64,000 nt of DNA from Butyrivibrio sp. (GTDB lineage Bacteria > Bacillota > Clostridia > Lachnospirales > Lachnospiraceae): NCBI GenBank assembly GCA_015056495.1, contig SVGC01000007.1:62001-126000 (forward strand). Reading direction: 5' to 3'. The notes under the pieces were generated by a model. It saw only the letters and a program-made list of their open reading frames with translations. It was not told the DNA's origin and made no database searches. The translations under genes and the position numbers were made by a program. Shown one piece after another: positions 25,999 through 35,946 of this stretch. Within the stretch, counting starts at the first letter, position 1; each line of letters opens with the position of its first letter.

Positions 25999-27054
25999 AT
26001 GAGTTTACATGATGAAGTTCCTATTCCTAAGATCAGCTTTGATCCTCCGGTTTATATATGCAAAAAAACTAATGAATCCTTAGATGTGCTTGATGGGGAT
26101 TTAAGCAAAAAGTTTTGGCAACAGGCAGAATTTACAGATCTATTTCAAGATATTGAAGGAGAAAGCATGCCAAAGCCTCGTTTTGACACTAAAGCCAAGA
26201 TTTTGTGGGATGACAAAAATCTATATATCAGCGCCGAATTATATGGCAACGAAATCTGGGCGCATCAGACCAAGCATGACTGCGTTATATTCTATGATAA
26301 TGATTTTGAAATATTTATAGATCCGGATTCTGACACGCAGGAATATGTTGAATTCGAGATGAATGCCTTAAATACTTACTGGGATCTGTTATTGACAAAA
26401 GCTTATAGAGATATGGGTTCGCCTATCAACGGTTTGGAGTTAAAAGGTATAAAAACCGCCGTTAAAATCGATGGTAACTTAAATGATCCATCTGCAGATA
26501 ATAAAAAATGGTCAGTGGAAGTAATTATCCCTTTTGAAACATTGGCCGAATGCAATGTTAACAGACGTGGACCTATTAGCGGTGAGTATTACCGTCTTAA
26601 TTTTTCACGAGTACAATGGAAAGTAGATGTAGAAAATAACGAATATGTTAAACGAACAGACCCTGCATCCGGAAAAACACTTCCTGAAGACAATTGGGTA
26701 TGGGCTCCTACTGGAGTGATAAATATTCATTATCCTGAACTGTGGGGATTTTTATTTTTTGCAGATGAAAACCACAAAACATTCTCTATTCCTACAATAG
26801 AACGAATTAAGTGGGATTTAAGGAAACTGTATTATGCAGAACATATTTATGCAAAAAAACAGTTGCATTTCACAGAAGATATCAATATATTGAAAGATAT
26901 ATTAACAAAATACAGTCCTTGCGAGTCAAACAGATTTGTTTCTGACCTTAAGTATCTAATTGAAACCACTTCTACTTCTTTTGAGATAAGTGTTAAGGAT
27001 GCTGATAATACGATACGTATCTATTCTGACGGCAAGGTGGTATTAGGAGATTAA
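25999..27054 (+). CDS. CBM9-like (carbohydrate-binding family 9-like) cytoplasmic protein
   Basis: This 351-residue protein has no signal peptide. Residues 25-250 resemble the CBM9-like sandwich: VLDGDLSKKFWQQAEFTDLF, TKAKILWDDKNLYISAEL, FYDNDFEIFIDPDSDTQEYVEFEMNALN, WSVEVIIPFETL, YRLNFSRVQW. The last 90 residues are mainly helical and unassigned. Most CBM9 modules are attached to secreted enzymes, so a free cytoplasmic copy is unusual. It is 4 nt upstream of the LacI gene, an arrangement that suggests a shared role in sensing or processing the imported glycan. An enzymatic role is not excluded. Confidence 0.75.
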   Translation: MSLHDEVPIPKISFDPPVYICKKTNESLDVLDGDLSKKFWQQAEFTDLFQDIEGESMPKPRFDTKAKILWDDKNLYISAELYGNEIWAHQTKHDCVIFYDNDFEIFIDPDSDTQEYVEFEMNALNTYWDLLLTKAYRDMGSPINGLELKGIKTAVKIDGNLNDPSADNKKWSVEVIIPFETLAECNVNRRGPISGEYYRLNFSRVQWKVDVENNEYVKRTDPASGKTLPEDNWVWAPTGVINIHYPELWGFLFFADENHKTFSIPTIERIKWDLRKLYYAEHIYAKKQLHFTEDINILKDILTKYSPCESNRFVSDLKYLIETTSTSFEISVKDADNTIRIYSDGKVVLGD

Positions 27055-27058
27055 CAGT

Positions 27059-28090
27059 ATGGAAAAAGTCACTATTCAAGACATTGCTGACGCTCTAGGA
27101 ATTTCACGAGTTTCAGTGTGGAAAGTCTTTAGCGGTCGTGAAGGGGTATCTGAAGATTTAAAAAACAAGATAATTGCTAAGGCTATTGATATGAATTACA
27201 ATATGCCTCCCCAATTCTATAACGAAAAAGCCATAGCTTCAAAAAAGCAGTACACTATTTCTGTTGCCATATCAAGGCCTGAAACATCTTCATTTTGGGT
27301 AAATACCATTCATGAAATCGCAAGAGAAGCAAGTATGCAAAACGCTAACGTTTTATATACATATCTTCCATCAGAAATTGATTCAGCATATGAATTACCT
27401 TCGGTACTTAGCGATGGAACCGTGCAGGGAATAATAATCCTGAATGTATACAACCCAAAGATGATACAAATGCTATCCAAACTTGATACACCAAAAGTTT
27501 TTATGGATACTTCAACAAGTGTTCCATTCAATAATTTAAATGGTGATCTGATACTTATAGAAGGTCGAAATGGGATTTATGCAATAACAGAGCATATCTT
27601 AAAGCTTGGCAAGAAAAAAATCGGTTTTATAGGTGATATAGGTTACGCACAAACCAATTTTGAGAGATATTACGGCTTTAAAGATGCTATGAAAGATTAC
27701 AATATACCAATAGATGATAAATATTGCCTGACATCACCTATTGGTGCAGATACATATCAAGAAGAGATTGAAGATTTTATCAACGGGCTTGATACATTGC
27801 CAGATGCTTTTATCTGTGTCAGTGATTATGTAGCCAACATAGTATGTGAGATCATGAGCAATAAAGGACTCAATATACCTGAAGATATAATGATATCTGG
27901 TTTTGATGAGATAAGTGATCTTCATTCTATCGTACCTCTCACAACTGTGAAAGTTGATAACCAGGAGTTTGGTATGCGTCTTGCCAACCAAATCATATAC
28001 CGCATGAAACACCCATCAGCCAGCCGCGAATTAACTTATATATGCCCACAGGTTATATTTAAAAAATCAACTTCCGGAAAAAATAAGTAA
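27059..28090 (+). CDS. LacI-family transcriptional regulator
   Basis: This 343-residue regulator has an N-terminal helix-turn-helix (VTIQDIADALGISRVSVWKVFSG, residues 4-26) and a periplasmic-binding-protein-like sensor domain (about 60-340: IGFIGDIGYAQTNFERYYGF, DAFICVSDYVANIV, IMISGFDEISDL). The recognition helix reads VWKV where most relatives have VSRV, and the usual hinge motif with the intercalating Leu is not visible. TAGGAG precedes the ATG by about 10 nt. It is closely related to the 37137 gene in the same island. It probably controls neighbouring glycan genes in response to a released sugar. Confidence 0.9.
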   Translation: MEKVTIQDIADALGISRVSVWKVFSGREGVSEDLKNKIIAKAIDMNYNMPPQFYNEKAIASKKQYTISVAISRPETSSFWVNTIHEIAREASMQNANVLYTYLPSEIDSAYELPSVLSDGTVQGIIILNVYNPKMIQMLSKLDTPKVFMDTSTSVPFNNLNGDLILIEGRNGIYAITEHILKLGKKKIGFIGDIGYAQTNFERYYGFKDAMKDYNIPIDDKYCLTSPIGADTYQEEIEDFINGLDTLPDAFICVSDYVANIVCEIMSNKGLNIPEDIMISGFDEISDLHSIVPLTTVKVDNQEFGMRLANQIIYRMKHPSASRELTYICPQVIFKKSTSGKNK

Positions 28091-28157
28091 AATGAATTTA
28101 TATGAGGTTGTCACACCTAAGTATCATTTTGAATTATTGTTCTGTTTCTTTGCCAAA

Positions 28158-28193
28158 AGAAGGTGTCTCAAATTGTGAGGCACCTTCTTTTTT
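28158..28193. terminator. bidirectional intrinsic terminator
   Basis: AGAAGGTGTCTCA (28158-28170) pairs with TGAGGCACCTTCT (28176-28188) around a 5-nt loop. T-runs follow on the plus strand and, more weakly, on the minus strand. It separates the LacI gene (plus) from the GH38 gene (minus), which converge here. Confidence 0.85.
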
Positions 28194-28198
28194 ATTCA

Positions 28199-31100
28199 TT
28201 AAAATACTAACTTGAATGTTTTAATCTCATATGGAAGAATGTTAAAGCTAAATTCTTTATCTGCAGTAGATATTACTGAAGAGTTGTTTTCTTTATTTTC
28301 CATAAGATTTACTTCCTCTACAGACTTAAAGCTATCAGAAAATCTTGCAGTAACTTTGCTTCTTTCATTGTTTACTTCATAAAGTCTTACGATGATTCCG
28401 CTGCCATCTTCAGCCTCTTTAATAGTCTCAAGAACAACATTATCTTTATCGATTTCCATAAAAGAGCTGTTATTTCCAGCCTTTCCGCCTTTTAAAATAA
28501 AAGCAGGCACATTAAGGTTAAAGCTTTCTTTTACAGTACCTCCATTTCTCCATGTTCCCATATGTGGATACAGAGAATACGTCATATAATGAACTTCCTG
28601 ATCTGCCGTTTCATTTGGTTCTGTTCCAGATTTGAGCAATGTGATTGAAAGCTTTTTATCCAATGCTGAATAACCATACTTACAATCATTCATAAGGCTC
28701 ACTCCGTATCCGTTTTCAGACATATCAGCCCACTTATGTCCACATGTTTCAAATTTAGCTACATCCCAGCTTGTATTCTGGTGTATTTTTCTAGTAACAT
28801 TACCAAACTGAATATCAAAAGTAGCTTCATCTGTATGGATATCAAGAGGAAAGTGAACCTTGCACAGATGTTGGCTCAGTTTCCAGTCAATAACTGTTTC
28901 AAAATCAATTCTTCTGTCCTTTGCATAAAATCTGATATTCTGTATAAATTCACAATCAAGGAACTTTTTGGTTACTTTAAGAGTAGCTCTTACCGGTCCG
29001 TTTTCTATCCATTCAAGCTTTGGTTCTTCATTAACAGGCCATGACTTTTCCTGATAGAATATATCAATGTTCCAGTTGTCAAAACACAGAGGCTTATCCT
29101 CGTATACTCTTAACTCATTACCAACCTGTCCGGGCAGGAGTATTTCTCTTTCAGCTTCCTTATCATAGATTGAAGTAAACTGACCATATTCATCAATCTT
29201 AATATCATAAAATGGTGTTGCGATTCCCTCAGGTGTAACGCTAAACGGCGTATCTGCCTCTTTTTCAAGATTAATAGGATTTAGACCCTTATATCCCTTT
29301 GACGGAATGCCTTCAACAAAGCATATTGCACCATCATCTGTTAGCTGTACAGGATACTCATTAACTCCATCTGTAACATAATTGCAATCCAAATCACCAA
29401 GATTGATCACATCATTCCTGACAAATCCAAGTGAATTAAATACTGAAATACCCTCTTTCTCAACAGGAGTGATCATTGCAAGTCTTTCATCAAGCAGTTT
29501 ACCACTCTCCTGATCAATCTGCGCATATTCTTCATCTGTAACATCATATACTTCATGAATTGCTGATCCAGGCAGAATATCATGGAACTGGTTTCTGAGA
29601 ATGATCTTCCACATCTCATCCAATTCCGTCTTTGGATAAGCAACTTTATCCCTGGCAAGCACAGACAACAATTCCAGATTCATCATCCTGTACTCACTCT
29701 TACGATTCTTCCTCTTATTTCGTCCCATTGAAGTCAGTGTACCTCTATGGTATTCAAAATATAATTCACCAATCCAACTAGGAAGTCTCTTTGAATCTTT
29801 TACTCTCTCATACAATTCATCAAAATACGTCTTAGAAGCTTCCTGACGTACTTTAGGAATGCCTATGATTCCTTTCTCCATACGTTTAGAAGTCTCAAGC
29901 ATCTCCCTTGTAGGGCCGCCGCCGCCATCTCCATATCCGTATGAAATAAGAATATCATTGTTGATTTCTTTGTTCTGATATCTATTCCAGCCACCCATGA
30001 TAGCATCCGGATGCAACATACCATTATAGGTTGTAAAAAAGCTTGTTTCAGACTGTCCTACTCCTAGTGTAGTGATCAAATAGGTAAATACTCGCGAGCC
30101 ATCTATTCCTTCCCACCAGAACGTATCATTGGGAATTTTATTAAATTCATTCCAGGCAAGTTTTGTTGTCATGAAATAGTTTACGCCGCTTTTTTTCATG
30201 ATCTGAGGCAGCGCAGCGCTATATCCAAAAGCGTCAGGAAGCCATAAAATCTCGTTATCCTTGCCAAATTCATTTTTGAAGAAAGTCTTTCCAACAAGGA
30301 ACTGTCTTACCAATGATTCACCGGATGTCAGATTGCAATCTGCTTCAACCCACATTCCACCTTCCGGTTCCCATCGTCCTTCTGCAACTCTGTCTTTAAT
30401 TCGCTGATAGAGTTCCGGATGTCTTTCTTTTACAAATTCATAGAGCTGTGGCTGACTGGACATAAACTTATAATTTGGATATTCTTCCATCAGCTTAAGC
30501 ACTGTGGCAAAGCTTCTGCAGGATTTCTGTCTGACCTGTGCTACAGTCCAAAGCCATGCAACATCAATATGTGTATGGCCTATGCAAGTAGCAATAACAT
30601 CATCAAATCCGGAAGTCTCTTTATTCTCATAAAGGTTGATGCGAATATAGTCACTAGCCTTTTTAACTGAATCATAAAAAAGTTGGCTTCCAATCTGTCT
30701 CATATCAAGAAGATTTATCGTATCATTTATCACTGTTTCTAGCAGAAGTCTGACTCTGTCATCTTTATCCATCCTGTTAAGTCCCCAGAGTGGAACCTGA
30801 ATGTCATAATACAGATCTTTTACTGCTTCATTTCTTTCTTCAATATCAACCAATAGCTTGAATTCATTATGCAGAGTACCAGTATATGCCTGAAGATCAA
30901 CCTGCATTTTTTCTCCAGCCTCGGCAGAGTCAGCAAGTTTGATCTCAAGGTGATTAATATCCAGTCCCTGAGTTGGAACTCCATTTATAAATACCAAAAA
31001 TTGCGGATTTCTTCCGTCATCCCAGTCTTCAAGCTGAGTTCTTATATGGATCCAAAGATTTTTTCCATCAAAATCTTCAGGGATTATAATCTCTGATCTA

Positions 31101-31303
31101 AACCAATAGTGCCTGTCCTTTCCATACCATCTATCGTTTTCGGTATCAAATTTTTTCCATTCTTCTTTAGCACTATCTGCTTCTGCTACATCTATGTAAC
31201 AGCCTTCTTTAACTTTCCAGTCAGTAATCTTGACCTGTTTTGTTATAATATGCTCTTTCAGCTGTCTGCAAATAAGTTCAGCTCTCTCTTTTGCAAATAA
31301 CAT
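28199..31303 (-). CDS. GH38 alpha-mannosidase
   Basis: This 1034-residue cytoplasmic enzyme releases alpha-mannose from mannosides. Zinc ligands appear in GHTHIDVAW (242-250) and the nucleophile in WLPDAFGYS (Asp357). The N-terminal beta domain (1-190) with GKDRHYWFRSEI matches the long bacterial alpha-mannosidase branch. The central helical domain follows the barrel, then a beta-rich half (about 640-1034). AAGGAG precedes the ATG. It is the last gene of the operon that begins with the LplB-type permease. With GH125 it covers the alpha-mannose linkages of high-mannose and core N-glycans. Confidence 0.92.
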   Translation of the reverse strand: MLFAKERAELICRQLKEHIITKQVKITDWKVKEGCYIDVAEADSAKEEWKKFDTENDRWYGKDRHYWFRSEIIIPEDFDGKNLWIHIRTQLEDWDDGRNPQFLVFINGVPTQGLDINHLEIKLADSAEAGEKMQVDLQAYTGTLHNEFKLLVDIEERNEAVKDLYYDIQVPLWGLNRMDKDDRVRLLLETVINDTINLLDMRQIGSQLFYDSVKKASDYIRINLYENKETSGFDDVIATCIGHTHIDVAWLWTVAQVRQKSCRSFATVLKLMEEYPNYKFMSSQPQLYEFVKERHPELYQRIKDRVAEGRWEPEGGMWVEADCNLTSGESLVRQFLVGKTFFKNEFGKDNEILWLPDAFGYSAALPQIMKKSGVNYFMTTKLAWNEFNKIPNDTFWWEGIDGSRVFTYLITTLGVGQSETSFFTTYNGMLHPDAIMGGWNRYQNKEINNDILISYGYGDGGGGPTREMLETSKRMEKGIIGIPKVRQEASKTYFDELYERVKDSKRLPSWIGELYFEYHRGTLTSMGRNKRKNRKSEYRMMNLELLSVLARDKVAYPKTELDEMWKIILRNQFHDILPGSAIHEVYDVTDEEYAQIDQESGKLLDERLAMITPVEKEGISVFNSLGFVRNDVINLGDLDCNYVTDGVNEYPVQLTDDGAICFVEGIPSKGYKGLNPINLEKEADTPFSVTPEGIATPFYDIKIDEYGQFTSIYDKEAEREILLPGQVGNELRVYEDKPLCFDNWNIDIFYQEKSWPVNEEPKLEWIENGPVRATLKVTKKFLDCEFIQNIRFYAKDRRIDFETVIDWKLSQHLCKVHFPLDIHTDEATFDIQFGNVTRKIHQNTSWDVAKFETCGHKWADMSENGYGVSLMNDCKYGYSALDKKLSITLLKSGTEPNETADQEVHYMTYSLYPHMGTWRNGGTVKESFNLNVPAFILKGGKAGNNSSFMEIDKDNVVLETIKEAEDGSGIIVRLYEVNNERSKVTARFSDSFKSVEEVNLMENKENNSSVISTADKEFSFNILPYEIKTFKLVF

Positions 31304-31320
31304 ATCCCTTCTCCTTACTA

Positions 31321-33423
31321 CTATTGAAATTCAACCCAGGCAGAACTATGTCCGCCAAGGAAACCTCCATCTATTTGTTGCGTATACTGTTTCGGCAATT
31401 TGAATGGCACGGATCTGTGATTTACAACCACCATACCATTACCATAAACACCTACTTCTATCCCCTTTTCCCTAATACACGAATATGGTTCTTGTTTTGA
31501 ATATAATATATCCCTGATCATAGTACTACCTGATAACACTAATGGATACATCTCTCTATTGCCTTCATCATATGGTACATGTGGGATGTTCTTGGCTGTA
31601 TATGAGCTTCCCAGCATGAATCCTATTGATACCACCTCACCTTCCCCAACATGTGTAGAAATCACACACGCTTTACCATTTTTATATTTTGCTATTACCT
31701 CCGCTTTAACTAGTTTATATGATACAAAAGATGCACCCTGAGGTACTATATATTTTTGATTTTTATACCTAAATGGCATCTTAGTATTTTGTTCTTGTTC
31801 TATACCAAAGCATCTGCACGCTAGCTCATCATCCGGGCCATGTATCAATAAACCACCATTACACACAAAATCCTGTATTTTTTTCTCGCTTTCATAGTGC
31901 TCCATTGCCCCATACCAGCTGTTGCAAGGAACAATCAAAGCAAAATATTGGTTTAATGCATCTTTTTTTATATCATAAGTGCTTATAACATCCACCTGAT
32001 ATCCAAGATCGCTTACACATTTATACCACCCAAGAAGATCCAGACGTCTAATGCTGTTATTTTCTACTTCAAAACCTTCAAAATCAGACATTTCGAGCGG
32101 AAATAGAATCGCAATCTCTTTCTTCTTTTTTCCTTTGCGCTTAGGGACTACATTTGAAAGCCATTCATTTCCTCTTTTTAAAGAATCCAAAACATACGGT
32201 TCCACTCTATTTAATACACCGCCGTCATCTAGTCCATTTATACCATATGAAGAGTATCCAAATACTCCCTGTGCAACCATAGAACCTATTATTTCTTCCG
32301 GTGTCAGATACTCGTATAGATCTCTATAGATATATCTTCCCCAATAGATTCCTCCAATCCACTCTCTGTCAGGGTTCATCATCCTCATCATGCTATGCTG
32401 AAGGGATGTGACATAAGCATCAGGATATCCACTATCTGTAACAGGGACCGTTATAAAATGGCACATATCAACAAAAGGCGCTATCCTGTAATAATCAACT
32501 CCTCTTATGGATGTATCCCACAGATCACTATAATCATTATCAATATCTGCCTGACTTTTTCCATCAATGTTCATAAAATATCCCCATTGGGTCAATGTCG
32601 GGGCAGTAATTATGTCAGGAACTACTTTCTTTAGCCTTTCCTGCATATTTTTGAAATATAGCTGCAATTCAGTTATTTGAAATAGCCTGTTATCTCTCAA
32701 TATCCAGTATTTATTGCTTTTTCCTTTTACATCTTGCTCTGTAATCTTTTCTTCGCCAAAAACCAGACTGTACCAATACTCATATGGTGCTATCTCATCA
32801 ATATTCTTTAGATTTAAACCATACCGTTTATTTATCAGTTCAGTATCATCTTTATATTCTTTTTGCAAAAAAGATCGGTATCTATTAATTCCTTCTTCAT
32901 CAAAACTAACAGCCACAATAGGATCCCACATGGTGCATATGGGATATCCTGTCTTGCCGTTTACTTTACATTTGCTAAGTCCCTCAGGATATGTTGACAA
33001 TATTTCTTTAACATGTTCTACCATTACTTCCTGCGTCTTAGGCGACCAATATTTGTAATACATCGCTTTAGTTCCATCAATGTATTCAATTCTCTCTCCT
33101 ATAACAGGTGGGCTAAATCTGATATGGGGATATAAATTATCCCCATTCAGATATAGCAGTAAAAAGTTGTAAGAAAGCCCTTCAGAAACAACCTCTCTTT
33201 CCATGTATTCCTGCATCTCGACATATTGACTTGGTTTTTCTTTTAATTCTATACGTTCACGATAATCTTCAGAATCTTTTGTATCAAGCATAACACTATT
33301 GAAGCCAAGGTTCTTAATAAATCTGATCGTATCTTTTACAAATTCTTTGTCGTCATATCCAGGGCAATAAAAATTGCCAAACATCACGTTAATAAATGGT
33401 TTTCCTGATCTGCTTTCTATCAT
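31321..33423 (-). CDS. GH42-like (clan A) three-domain glycosidase, family uncertain
   Basis: This is a 700-residue cytoplasmic protein. Residues 1-400 look like a TIM barrel: FIKNLGFNSVMLDTKD, FDEEGINRYRSFLQKEYKDD, INKRYGL, ITAPTLTQWGYF, REWIGGIYWGRYIYRD. A flavodoxin/amidotransferase-like middle domain (about 435-620; VSDLGYQVDVISTYDI, LIVPCNSWYGAM, NGGLLIHGPDDE) and a small beta C-terminus follow. This order is that of GH42 and related trimeric enzymes. I cannot place both catalytic glutamates with confidence. GH164-type beta-mannosidase is one possibility, suggested by fold and neighbours only. It is 17 nt upstream of GH38. Confidence 0.62.
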   Translation of the reverse strand: MIESRSGKPFINVMFGNFYCPGYDDKEFVKDTIRFIKNLGFNSVMLDTKDSEDYRERIELKEKPSQYVEMQEYMEREVVSEGLSYNFLLLYLNGDNLYPHIRFSPPVIGERIEYIDGTKAMYYKYWSPKTQEVMVEHVKEILSTYPEGLSKCKVNGKTGYPICTMWDPIVAVSFDEEGINRYRSFLQKEYKDDTELINKRYGLNLKNIDEIAPYEYWYSLVFGEEKITEQDVKGKSNKYWILRDNRLFQITELQLYFKNMQERLKKVVPDIITAPTLTQWGYFMNIDGKSQADIDNDYSDLWDTSIRGVDYYRIAPFVDMCHFITVPVTDSGYPDAYVTSLQHSMMRMMNPDREWIGGIYWGRYIYRDLYEYLTPEEIIGSMVAQGVFGYSSYGINGLDDGGVLNRVEPYVLDSLKRGNEWLSNVVPKRKGKKKKEIAILFPLEMSDFEGFEVENNSIRRLDLLGWYKCVSDLGYQVDVISTYDIKKDALNQYFALIVPCNSWYGAMEHYESEKKIQDFVCNGGLLIHGPDDELACRCFGIEQEQNTKMPFRYKNQKYIVPQGASFVSYKLVKAEVIAKYKNGKACVISTHVGEGEVVSIGFMLGSSYTAKNIPHVPYDEGNREMYPLVLSGSTMIRDILYSKQEPYSCIREKGIEVGVYGNGMVVVNHRSVPFKLPKQYTQQIDGGFLGGHSSAWVEFQ

Positions 33424-33431
33424 ATGCCCTC

Positions 33432-34919
33432 TTACTTAGATGCCATAAATTCATCTACCTGTCTCTGTGCTTCATCTACAATATCTTGCCATCCTGCAGC
33501 TTCAAGTTCAGCTTTGATTGCTGGAACAGCCACAGCAGGATCCTGCACACCTGTTGTAACTTCGCTCTTATATCTGAGCCAGATTTCTGTACAGTTAGCA
33601 AGTTGATCTGCTACTGCTGATGTATCAAATGTGAATCCCAAAAGCACTGATGGCACTGCATTTTCATTAAGCTCTTTTACTTCTTCCCACTGATTAACTT
33701 CATCTGTTGCAAGCTGAGATACTGTAAAGAATGTACCTTGTGTATATCCAGCCATCGTCCAGTCTTCATTCAACTTTGTAACCTTGTCATCTGAATCATA
33801 CTCAAAGTTTACACCCTCTTCACCGTAATAAAACATATCTCTGAGCTTTGTATCTGTATTTACAAGATCAAGAAACTGTAAGCATTTCTCTGGATATTTT
33901 GTATTTGCAGAAATCATGTTAATAGATCCACGTACTGTATCATTTGAAAGAATAGTTTCGCCAATCTGAGATACAACTACCTCCTTGCCCATCTGCGGTC
34001 CCCATGAAGTAGTTGCAGCACTTGGCCACCCCTGCGCTACTCTCCACATATTGTATACTCTACCTTCAGTAAGTGTTGAAGCATCCGGATTGATAATACC
34101 TGCTTCATACCACTCATGAATTGTTTCAAGCTGTGAATAAATGTCTTCCTGCTCTAAAGTAAAGCATACTTTGGCATCTGCATCATCATATCTGACACCC
34201 AAAATTTGTAATCCAGCTCCAAGCTGATCATATACATCAAATATGTAATACAAACCATCATTCTTGACGTATACAGGATAGTCATTTTTATCCTCTTTAA
34301 GTTGTGTAAACAGCTCTGTCATGTTGTCCAAAGATTTAGCCATTTCATCGATATCGATATCGTATTCATCAACTAATTCTGCATCCCATATAGCATAGTT
34401 ACTAAGTGAACTATCCTTATATGTTGGTACACCATATATACTTCCATTAACTGTTACGGCATCCCAATAATCTTCTGGCATGAGCTTGCATAATTCCGGC
34501 ATATTTTCTTCAATAAGATCTGTAATATCATAGTATGCTCCAAGATTGATATCACTTACATATGTATTACTATTTCCGAAAATGATGTCATAATCTTCAT
34601 TTGTACTGATTATGATATTTCTTCTGTCATCCCAGTCACCCCAAGAGATGACTTCCATTTCAATGTTAACGCCTATTTTTTCTCCAACATATTCATTTAC
34701 TTTTGCTACCCATGAGTCATAATTGGATGGCATTCCAGATCCGATTGTAACCCATTTTAAAGTAACAACCTCATCACTTGATGAAGTCGAATCTGATGCA
34801 GTTTCTGAACTACTTGTAGTATTGGTCTGAGTACTACTTTCGCTATTGCTGCATCCCGACAACGCTCCTACCATCATCAGTGCTGCCATTCCCAACGATA
34901 ACAGTCTTTTAACTTTCAT
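33432..34919 (-). CDS. solute-binding lipoprotein, LplA type
   Basis: This 495-residue lipoprotein has lipobox ALSGC (Cys23), followed by a Ser/Thr-rich linker (24-52). The binding domain shows DYDIIFGNSNTYVSDINLGAYYDITDLI, TVNGSIYGVPTYKDS and the MWRVAQGWPSAATTSWGPQMG region. It is the kind that works with LplB/LplC permeases and a shared ATPase. AGGAGG precedes the ATG. It is downstream of both permease genes and upstream of the GH42-like enzyme, so the ligand is likely the substrate of that enzyme and of GH38. Confidence 0.88.
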   Translation of the reverse strand: MKVKRLLSLGMAALMMVGALSGCSNSESSTQTNTTSSSETASDSTSSSDEVVTLKWVTIGSGMPSNYDSWVAKVNEYVGEKIGVNIEMEVISWGDWDDRRNIIISTNEDYDIIFGNSNTYVSDINLGAYYDITDLIEENMPELCKLMPEDYWDAVTVNGSIYGVPTYKDSSLSNYAIWDAELVDEYDIDIDEMAKSLDNMTELFTQLKEDKNDYPVYVKNDGLYYIFDVYDQLGAGLQILGVRYDDADAKVCFTLEQEDIYSQLETIHEWYEAGIINPDASTLTEGRVYNMWRVAQGWPSAATTSWGPQMGKEVVVSQIGETILSNDTVRGSINMISANTKYPEKCLQFLDLVNTDTKLRDMFYYGEEGVNFEYDSDDKVTKLNEDWTMAGYTQGTFFTVSQLATDEVNQWEEVKELNENAVPSVLLGFTFDTSAVADQLANCTEIWLRYKSEVTTGVQDPAVAVPAIKAELEAAGWQDIVDEAQRQVDEFMASK

Positions 34920-34981
34920 TTCATTTCCTCCTAATACCTATAAAGTTTCTTGTTCTATATGAATCTCTTAATAAAAGAGCT

Positions 34982-35896
34982 TCATCCCTTAACAGATCCG
35001 ATTGTCAAACCAGATATAAAGTACTTTTGGAAAAACGGATATACACAGGCAATCGGTACAATGATAACAATCGCTATTGCCATACGTACGCTCTCAGTTG
35101 GCATTGAAGCCTTGTACTGTTGCAGTGATAATCCTCCATATGGATTATTAGCTATGTACTCAATATTGCTCTGTATATTGTTCAGCATTGACTGCAATGA
35201 CTGAAGATTAGAATCTGAAATGTAGAGAGATGCCTGAAACCAGTCATTCCAATATCCAAAAGCTGCAAATAAAGCTATTGTGGCAAGTATTGGTTTTGAT
35301 ATTGGTAATACTATCTGACCAAATATCCTAAGCTGCGATGCTCCATCAACTTTTGCAGATTCAATGATTGAATCTGGTATAGTCGTTTTAAAAAAAGTTT
35401 TGCATATTACAACATTAAACGACGATACTGCTAATGGTAATATCAATGCCCATATCGTATTTCTTAAATGCAGGATATTACTATTTACTACATAGCTCGC
35501 CAGCATTCCACCATTAAATATCATAGGTATAAAAACAAGCCATGTATAAAATTCTCTCAGCTTATAATTAACTCTTGAAAGCACATATCCCATTGTTGTA
35601 GTAAGTAAAACTGAAATGACAATACCTAGACCAGTTACTAATATTGATATCCATAATGCGTGAAGTATTGTATCCTTTTCGTTCCATAAGAATTGGTATG
35701 CTGCACTTGAAAATTCAGTAGGGATGATCCTATATCCATATTTCTGTAACGCTGATTCACTTGAAACAGAAATAGAAAACACAAATACTACTGGAAAAAT
35801 GCAAACTAACGATAATAAAATGAAAACAAGATTAAATAAAACATTGGTTGAAAACTTTATCTGATTAAATTGCTTTTCTTTTTTATTTATAACCAT
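34982..35896 (-). CDS. ABC transporter permease, LplC/YtcP type
   Basis: This 304-residue membrane protein has a first helix at about 22-44 and the EAA loop IESAKVDGASQLRIFGQIVLP. ATG at 35896 (preferred) or TTG at 35902 are possible starts; the ribosome binding site is weak. The sequence ALQKYGYRIIPTEFSSAAYQFLW after the first helix is characteristic of the LplC/YtcP group that imports complex oligosaccharides. It pairs with the LplB-type protein 50 nt upstream. Confidence 0.88.
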   Translation of the reverse strand: MVINKKEKQFNQIKFSTNVLFNLVFILLSLVCIFPVVFVFSISVSSESALQKYGYRIIPTEFSSAAYQFLWNEKDTILHALWISILVTGLGIVISVLLTTTMGYVLSRVNYKLREFYTWLVFIPMIFNGGMLASYVVNSNILHLRNTIWALILPLAVSSFNVVICKTFFKTTIPDSIIESAKVDGASQLRIFGQIVLPISKPILATIALFAAFGYWNDWFQASLYISDSNLQSLQSMLNNIQSNIEYIANNPYGGLSLQQYKASMPTESVRMAIAIVIIVPIACVYPFFQKYFISGLTIGSVKG

Positions 35897-35946
35897 TTTC
35901 AATTACCCATATTCTTGATAGTCTTTTGAATTTATTAGCATATACA

